Assembly: GCA_945869935.1 (NCBI GenBank)
Contig: CAMBSA010000041.1
Span: 1 to 9,194 of the forward strand
DNA length: 9,194 bases
Direction: 5' to 3'
Origin: Bordetella parapertussis
Lineage (GTDB): Bacteria; Pseudomonadota; Gammaproteobacteria; Burkholderiales; SG8-39
Every line of letters begins with the position of its first letter. Positions within the stretch are counted from its first letter, which is position 1. Below, piece after piece: positions 8,443 through 9,194 of this stretch. The notes beneath the pieces are model-generated. The model searched no databases. It worked only from the letters and a program-made list of their open reading frames with translations, and was not told where the DNA came from. A program made the position numbers and the translations under genes.

Positions 8443-8916
8443 TTACGGTTTTTTGTCGCCTTCGGCCGCCTTACTATACAGGAACTGGCTGATCAGATTC
8501 TCCAGAACGACTGCCGACTGCGTAATCTTTAACGTATCGCCCGATTTCAAGTTGACCGAGTCTCCCCCGGCGGCAAGGCCGACGTACTGGTCCCCAAGCA
8601 GGCCAGAGGTCAATATTTTCGCGGACGTATCTTTCGGAAACACGAAACGGGAGTCCAGCGTCATGGCCACTTCCGCCTCAAACGTCTGATTGTCGAAACG
8701 GATATCGGACACGCGACCGACAACGACGCCGGAACTCTTGACCGACGCACGCACCTTCAGTCCGCCGATATTCTCGAACTTCGCCTTGATCTCGTAAGTC
8801 TGCCCACCGGACAGCGTTGACAGGTTTGCTACTTTCATCGAAAGGAACAGCAAGGCACAAAAGCCGATAGCAACGAACACACCGACCCATAAATCAAGGG
8901 TTTTTCGAGACATCAT
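8443..8916 (-). CDS. mlaD: MlaD, MCE-domain component of the Mla transporter
   Basis: MlaD is anchored in the inner membrane and forms a hexameric periplasmic ring through which phospholipid passes between MlaC and MlaE. The 157 residues show one membrane helix (about 10-27), then a single MCE domain (about 38-117) with YEIKAKFENIGGLKVRAS (41-58), SGVVVGRVSDI (62-72) and LTSGLLGDQYVGL (102-114). A C-terminal hydrophobic helix follows (SAVVLENLISQFLYS, 134-148), where the family's pore-lining helices occur. ATG 8916 is preferred over the adjacent ATG at 8913 because a run of six G lies 8 bases upstream. It is shorter at the C-terminus than E. coli MlaD (183). The gap after mlaE is 3 bases, pointing to one operon. 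Confidence 0.95.
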   Translation of the reverse strand: MMSRKTLDLWVGVFVAIGFCALLFLSMKVANLSTLSGGQTYEIKAKFENIGGLKVRASVKSSGVVVGRVSDIRFDNQTFEAEVAMTLDSRFVFPKDTSAKILTSGLLGDQYVGLAAGGDSVNLKSGDTLKITQSAVVLENLISQFLYSKAAEGDKKP

Positions 8917-8919
8917 GTA

Positions 8920-9194
8920 TCAGGCCCCCCGGAACATTAGCGCGGTCAAGATGAAATCGAGCGCAAGAATTGAAAGAGATGCAGTCACAACAGTCCGGGT
9001 GGTCGCCCCTGACACACCCTCGGCGGTCGGTGGCGCGTCATACCCCTCAAACACGGCAATCCACGTAATCGCGACGCCGAAAACGAAACTCTTGATCACC
9101 CCGTTGAGGATGTCTTCGCGAAAATCCACCGCGGCCTGCATCTGCGACCAAAATGAACCTTCGTCGACACCAATCATCACCACCCCTACAAGGT
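8920..9194 (-). CDS. mlaE: MlaE, permease of the Mla phospholipid transporter (5' end cut by window)
   Basis: MlaE is the inner-membrane permease of the MlaFEDB complex. Only the last 90 residues or so are present; the frame continues off the right edge (partial LVG just before the GTG at 9183, which is an internal valine and not a start). Visible family motifs are [22 protein letters not shown], then [20 protein letters not shown], the conserved [16 protein letters not shown], and a last transmembrane helix ([17 protein letters not shown]). The N-terminal portion and mlaF are expected upstream, outside the window. It is followed 3 bases later by mlaD. Confidence 0.94.
   Translation of the reverse strand, partial: LVGVVMIGVDEGSFWSQMQAAVDFREDILNGVIKSFVFGVAITWIAVFEGYDAPPTAEGVSGATTRTVVTASLSILALDFILTALMFRGA

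Overview
This is a moderately GC-rich bacterial window in which every supported gene lies on the minus strand. Read from high to low coordinates, the order is mlaE (5' end outside the window), mlaD, mlaA, mlaC, mlaB, an ABC exporter ATPase and permease, bolA/ibaG, murA, hisG, hisD, hisB and hisH (3' end outside the window). This chain, mla (ttg2) - ABC-2 exporter - bolA - murA - his, together with a short-form HisG and a monofunctional HisB, is the arrangement I know from Betaproteobacteria. The genus cannot be fixed from the sequence alone.

Region 1 (about 9194-6635) is the Mla phospholipid-transport block: inner-membrane permease MlaE, MCE-domain protein MlaD, outer-membrane lipoprotein MlaA, periplasmic shuttle MlaC and STAS protein MlaB. 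Together they move phospholipids between the outer and inner membranes to keep the outer leaflet asymmetric. The ATPase mlaF would be expected just beyond the right edge. Region 2 (6605-4888) is a two-gene ABC-2 type exporter (YadG/YadH-like) of unknown substrate, translationally coupled by an ATGA overlap. Region 3 (4827-3342) is a BolA/IbaG-like protein overlapping murA, which catalyses the first committed step of peptidoglycan synthesis.

Region 4 (3200-1) is histidine biosynthesis: hisG, hisD, hisB and hisH, presumably continuing into hisA/hisF off the left edge. A 141-base AT-containing gap between murA and hisG carries the best promoter candidate. hisC, which usually sits between hisD and hisB in relatives, is absent. 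In its place are 94 bases holding a 25-codon reading frame that overlaps the hisD stop by ATGA and contains a perfect 9-bp hairpin.

Genes are tightly packed. Four junctions overlap (two by 4 bases, two by 8 bases), and GTG start codons occur at three of these. No mobile elements, CRISPR arrays, tRNA or rRNA genes were seen. Overall this is a conserved housekeeping region. The hisC gap and a few intercistronic hairpins are its only clear oddities, and I see no evidence of a novel system.
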